DNA of 64,000 nucleotides, taken from assembly GCF_022965805.1 (NCBI RefSeq), contig NC_133116.1:5642001-5706000 (forward strand). The letters are read 5' to 3'. This document shows, in pieces, positions 59,398 to 64,000 of this stretch (positions are counted from its first letter, which is position 1; every line of letters starts with the position of its first letter). The position numbers and the translations under genes are program-made. Below the pieces are notes generated by a model. That model saw only the letters and a list, made by a program, of their open reading frames with translations. It searched no databases and was not told where the DNA came from. This DNA comes from Primulina eburnea (Eukaryota > Streptophyta > Magnoliopsida > Lamiales > Gesneriaceae).

Positions 59398-62300
59398 ATG
59401 GACGCTTCAGAGATTGAGGAAAATTTACTCTCCATTGGTGAACCGAAGGTATGGAGTAGGATCATAAATACAGAGGACTTGTTTATTTTTTGATCATGCC
59501 TTTTGAAATAATTTGGGGTTGATTACAGAATGATTTTATTTACAAGAATGTGGACGCATTAAATGATACTGGGGTTCAAATTCTTATTTGATCTTAAATC
59601 CATCTCGCTGATGGCATAGAGCACTCATTCAAGAGCATTCACAGCAGGAACATCTCGATTTTTCATAGATGTGCTGTTTGCCAATTGGCAAATAAGTTTG
59701 GGTTTTAATTTTTTTATGTGCTCTTTGACTCTTTGTTAGTTCATTTATTTATTATATATTGGAATGTTTTGGTGGGTTTTTTCACCTTAGCTGATACTCG
59801 TTGTTGGTTTAGTTACATGGTGAGATGTGCAAGAACCTAAGTTCCGTGTATGCAAAAGTGTTGGCGATATTCCCTGATCTAGAGGCGGCTCGACCAAGGA
59901 GCACATCTGGTATTCAAGCACTATGTGCTCTGCATATAGCACTTGAAAAGACCAAGAATTTTCTTCAGCATTGTGCAGAATGTAGTAAACTTTACTTGGT
60001 ATGACTCATTCTTTTTCACTTCTGAACGATTTTTTTTCTTATGCACCAAAAAAAAAAAAAATACAAATTTCGAAATGGTAGCTGGCACCACCTAATCTCC
60101 CATTTTTGTATTTTACCAAAATTTATGGAGTCAACTCATGTTTGTGTTTAGTAAGAGTATGCAAAATTTGTTAATCAATCCCTCCATCACATTTGGTTCG
60201 GGCTTGATTCTTTGCCTTTCCTTTGTTAGGCAATAACTGGAGATTCCGTGGTAATGAAATTTAAGAAAGCACGATGTGCACTTGAAGATAGTTTAAAACA
60301 GGTTGAAGAAATTGTTCCACCAGCTACTGGCAGTCAGGTGATTTTGAATTTGGTTCTTCTGTTAACTTAAATGTATTGGAGAAGTTTTAATTGAGTTTTG
60401 GTACAAATTATATATTAAGTTTTAGAAATTTTTTTGAATTTTAGTATTCTATTTTTTCCCAGATCGCCGAGATTTTGGGTGAACTTGGAAGGATTGAGTT
60501 TTCTCTTGATCCGATTGAGAAGCAAATAGGTGATGATATTATTAGATTGCTTCAACAAGGGAGAAATTTCAACAGTAACTCTTATGACAACGAGGAGCTT
60601 GAATCTTTTCATCAGGCTGCATCTAGGCTCGGTATCACCTCTTCAAGAGCAGCACTTAGAGAGAGAAGAGCTTTGAAGAAACTCGTGGAAAGAGCTCGAG
60701 CTGATGACGACAAAAGGAAGGAGTCTATCATAGCTTATCTCATGCATCTCATGAGAAAGTACTCAAAGGTTTTCAGGGGCGAGTTTTCGGATGACTCACC
60801 AGGATCAACACCTTGCTCGCCTACTATCCAGGGATCTTTAGAAGATGGTAACATGCTTGGCTGTAATGGTTTTGCTTTTGATAGGCAGTTTTCGAAACTC
60901 TGTTCTTTCGATTTCAAGCCAAATTTCCGGAGATCAGATCAGATTCATGTGCCCCCTGAAGAGTTAAGGTGCCCTATATCTTTGCAACTTTTGCATGACC
61001 CAGTTATCGTAGCTTCGGGGCAAACATATGAAAGGGTTTGTATAGAAAAATGGTTTAGTGACGGTCACAACACTTGTCCTAAAACTCAGCAGCAGCTCCC
61101 TCATCTTTCTTTGACTCCCAATTACTGTGTTAAAGGATTGGTGGCTAGTTGGTGTGAAAATAATAGGATTCCAGTTCCAGACGGTCCACCAGAATCACTT
61201 GATCTCAATTACTGGAGGCTAGTGTTATCCGAAAGTGACTCTGCAAACTCAAAATCGTTAGAAAGTTTCGATTTGTGTAAGTTCAAGAGTGTTAAGGCTA
61301 AACCTTTGAATGACAGTGGTATCATTGAGGATGCTGAAGGAAATGAACTGGAAGCTACTTCTGTGCAAAAAGATGATTGCGGAGATTACCATTCCTCCAA
61401 ACAGTGTCACGATTGTTTGGCTGTCTTAGAGAAGCGTGATGACTTGATGGAGAAATGCAAAGTGGTGGAGCAGATAAGGCACTTGTTAAAAGATGATGAA
61501 GAAGCCAGGATTTATATGGGGGCTAATGGTTTTGTAGAGGCATTGCTGCATTTCTTGGACTCTGCTGTCTCTTACAGGAATGGGATGGCTCAAGAAATAG
61601 GAGCAATGGCTCTCTTCAATCTTACTGTAAATAATAACAGGTATACAAACATCCGTATCGAATGATTTTGAAATTCCTTTGATAAAATCCTAACTCTTTA
61701 AAGAATTTTTCTACTCATTTGGTTGCTGAAATTTATTTGATACTGCAGAAAAAATTTATGAGCTATACATAGAGTATTACAGTAGACGTTTATATAGCCT
61801 TTAAATCACATTTTATGAGCATCGTGTTTACGCAGTTTCCACTCTTTTCAGAAACAAAGAATTGTTATTGGCTTCAGGAGTGCTTCCAATACTGCAGAAA
61901 ATGATAGCTAATACCGATTCTGTTGGAGCAACAACTGCCCTTTACCTAAATCTTTCCTGCCTCGAGGAGGCCAAAGCCATTATCGGGACTACACAGGAAG
62001 CTGTCTATTTCTTGATCTCCATCCTTAAACTTGAAACAGATGAGCAATGTAAGATCGATGCCCTTCACACCCTATACAACATTTCCAGTCATTCAACCAA
62101 TATCCCTCATCTTTTGGGAGCTGGTATCGTTGATGACCTTCACAATCTTATCACACATCCCAGCGACCACTCTTCAACAGAGAAGTGCATTACCATGTTA
62201 ATTTACTTAGCTTCGAGTAAATCTGCTAGAGATGAAATCATTGCCTCTCCTGGCCTTATTACCGGGCTTGCTACTATCTTGGACATCGGTGAGCCCGTAG

Positions 62301-62641
62301 AACAAGAACAAGCTGCAGCCTGTCTTCTGATATTATGTAATACGAGCGACAAATGCTGTGAAATGGTTCTTCAAGAAGGGGCGATACCTTCATTAGTGTC
62401 GATTTCTGTAAATGGGACAGTTAGAGGTAAACAGAAAGCCCAGAAGCTTCTGATGTTATTTCGGGAGCAGCGACAACGAGTTCCTTCACCTGTTCCCAGT
62501 CGACCGATGCCCGAGAACAGTGAGATGGCTTTGCCTTCTCAAAATTCAAAGCCATTTTGCAAGTCAATCTCGAGGCGAAAAGTCGGTAAAACATTGAGTT
62601 TTTGGTGGAAGAACAAGAGCATTTCTGTGTACCAGCGTTGA
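59398..62641 (+). CDS. U-box E3 ubiquitin ligase with ARM repeats, PUB45/PUB6-like
   Basis: Five coding exons (59398-59448, 59813-59998, 60230-60337, 60463-61640, 61852-62641) encode 770 residues. The N-terminal UND-type helical domain includes LHGEMCKNLSSVYAKVLAIF and ALEKTKNFLQHC. The U-box (about residues 278-350) reads PPEELRCPISLQLLHDPVIV, SGQTYER and WFSDGHNTCPKT, the surface that recruits E2 enzymes. About six Armadillo repeats (about 440-690) follow, including LYLNLSCLEEAKAIIG and VLQEGAIPSLVSISVNGTVR. The C-terminus ends FWWKNKSISVYQR. The whole matches Arabidopsis PUB45 and PUB6 in my recollection; I cannot decide between them. It acts in cytosol or nucleus in ubiquitin transfer; the substrate is unknown. 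All splice phases agree and no break is seen. Confidence 0.93.
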
Positions 62642-63050
62642 AAATTTTACTGCCTTATGTCTGGCTACAGTAGTCTTCCCTTGTATATTATGCCTCGGCT
62701 TTTCCAGTATCACGTTTCTCTTAGAAGAAATGTACAGTCTACTTTAATCAACGGAGTATCTAGCATAGTTTGAAGTCCATAGATCTTTGTTTTCAAGAAA
62801 ATGTAGTTATGTGAATATTTGGTTGTAAATCCTCTGATTTTGTTCAGGGGCTGAGTTTCTATGAGCAGCTTGCATGATAAATGTCTCGTTTCCACCACTT
62901 CATCACCATTTCAAATATTCTGCTATACTTGGTGACAGTTGGTGTTGCTTATTCTTGCAATAACTACAAATCTATCACTTTGTGCATGGGGTTTTGTGGT
63001 TAGATTCGTATCTAAGTTTTGAATAAACCAAATAAATACGACTAAAAGTT
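62642..63050. other. 3' flank of the U-box gene
   Basis: Presumed 3' UTR. No other gene is seen. Confidence 0.5.
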
Positions 63051-63237
63051 GGCAAAAACATTATGTGAGACGTTACATGAGTTGTATTTTGTGAAAAAAA
63101 ATATCTTATTTGAGTCATCTATGAAAAAATATAATTTTTTATTCTAAGAATATTACTTTTATTGTGAATATCGATAAGATTGACATGTCTCACAGATAAA
63201 GATTCGTTAGACCGTCTCACAAGATAGATACTCTTAG
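63051..63237. mobile_element. GTGAGAC-type foldback MITE, diverged
   Basis: The left end is damaged ('tgtgagacgttacatg'); the right end 'tagaccgtctcacaag' and the core are recognisable. Confidence 0.7.
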
Positions 63238-63671
63238 AAGCTAGTCAATTCATATTATGTAATATATTTGAACAGTCAAATCCTTGTTAGCCCCTGAAAC
63301 ATTTTGAGACGTTTGTCCTGAAATAAATTTCAGTGATTCATTTTCTGGATAAACCATGGCTTCATCGATTATAAGGCACAAAGTTAGAATACAACGGAAT
63401 TAAGTTGAGTCACAAAATTGACTAGCAAGACATCTCTCTTTTTTTTTTTTTTTTTTATGTTTTATAAAATATCGCAACTTCTTATTAATTATTTTTAAAT
63501 AATTTTTTATTATTAAATAATTTTTTATTATAAAATAATAATTATCTAAAAATATACTTATTTTTAAAACAACTTATAAAACTTTTTATAAAATTTCTAT
63601 ATTTATAAACACTTTTTATTATTACTCGTCAACGTCCAGAAATATGGCGACTGAGGTACAGGTAGTATATA
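63238..63671. other. AT-rich spacer
   Basis: A poly-T run near 63441-63457 and A/T homopolymers. No gene seen. Confidence 0.5.
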
Positions 63672-63893
63672 TCAATGAAATGCGATATCCCTCCACTCCA
63701 GCAGAACTCGGTTAACGCACACCGGATCCCTCACCCAATTCATCTTCTCCACAAGAGTGCACACAACCTCTTTCGGTGAATCGAATTCGATTCTGCTACC
63801 GAAAATGATTGAATCCTCCTCTTTACAACCAAACAATATGCTGATCGGAGTGTGACAGCTCCTCCCTCTCTTTATCAGAATTATCAACGCCAT
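63672..63893 (-). CDS. Hypothetical 73-residue minus-strand frame
   Basis: An ATG-initiated frame beginning MALIILIKRGRSCHTPIS and ending EWRDIAFH. Amino-acid composition is balanced and it lies at the edge of an AT-rich desert, which slightly favours coding. It may be a first exon or a short gene. I do not recognise a family, and no promoter motif was identified in the 107 bases left in the window. Confidence 0.3.
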   Translation of the reverse strand: MALIILIKRGRSCHTPISILFGCKEEDSIIFGSRIEFDSPKEVVCTLVEKMNWVRDPVCVNRVLLEWRDIAFH

Positions 63894-64000
63894 TTAATTG
63901 TATGTGCAGATAAAAAATTCTGGATTTCGATTCGTAATTTATATGCTATTTCGCTGCTTATTGTTCAATTACCTATGCTTAAATCAAATCTTCCGCTCGG

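Overview
This is a stretch of plant nuclear chromosome, almost certainly from a dicot. It is AT-rich, its genes have short exons with GT-AG introns, and it is dense with plant-type transposable elements (copia, L1-type LINE, TRIM, MITE, MULE and PIF/Harbinger-like). The gene set matches familiar Arabidopsis families. The abundant GTGAGAC foldback elements and the AGCGACGGTTT-type MULE repeat suggest an asterid, perhaps Lamiales. That is inference from memory of similar genomes and was not tested.

Genes that look complete: an NPF6.1-type NRT1/PTR transporter (7986-10157, +, 4 exons); cytosolic ribosomal protein uL22/RPL17 (23104-25178, +, 7 exons); signal peptidase complex subunit SPCS1 (28965-29246, +); an LRR-III receptor-like kinase close to Arabidopsis At1g67510 (35916-38327, -, 2 exons); the 20S proteasome beta-5 subunit PBE (42064-45102, -, 7 exons); and a U-box/ARM E3 ligase of the PUB45/PUB6 type (59398-62641, +, 5 coding exons). 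Exon coordinates for all five spliced genes were derived by hand and their lengths sum to whole codons. Two short minus-strand reading frames (34829-35068 and 63672-63893) are possible genes of unknown function.

Layout. 1-7985: repeat-rich intergenic DNA with a GC-rich 14-mer array, a hAT-like element, several MITEs and a miniature LTR element (TRIM) inserted inside a MITE. 7986-10157: the transporter. 10938-22030: a dead M28 metallopeptidase gene followed by a copia fragment that was split first by a solo LTR (5-bp target duplication) and then by a near full-length LINE (about 14-bp target duplication). 22060-28180: RPL17 and a partial direct tandem copy of its 5' half, which lies directly upstream of SPCS1. 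29247-35300: MULE-type MITE and LTR-retrotransposon debris, then a possible small gene with a cluster of site II promoter motifs. 35916-45102: receptor kinase and proteasome genes on the minus strand. 46965-55253: a PIF/Harbinger-like shell that contains a solo LTR and a young copia element (49955-55227, -) whose LTRs differ only in the length of a TA tract. 55257-64000: MITE-rich spacer, the U-box gene and AT-rich DNA.

The genes are unrelated housekeeping or signalling genes and do not form a pathway. I see no operon-like or clearly novel multi-gene system. The most distinctive features are the nested transposon stratigraphy, the RPL17 partial duplication that may supply a leader to SPCS1, and a family of about 180-bp foldback elements present in some 15 copies.
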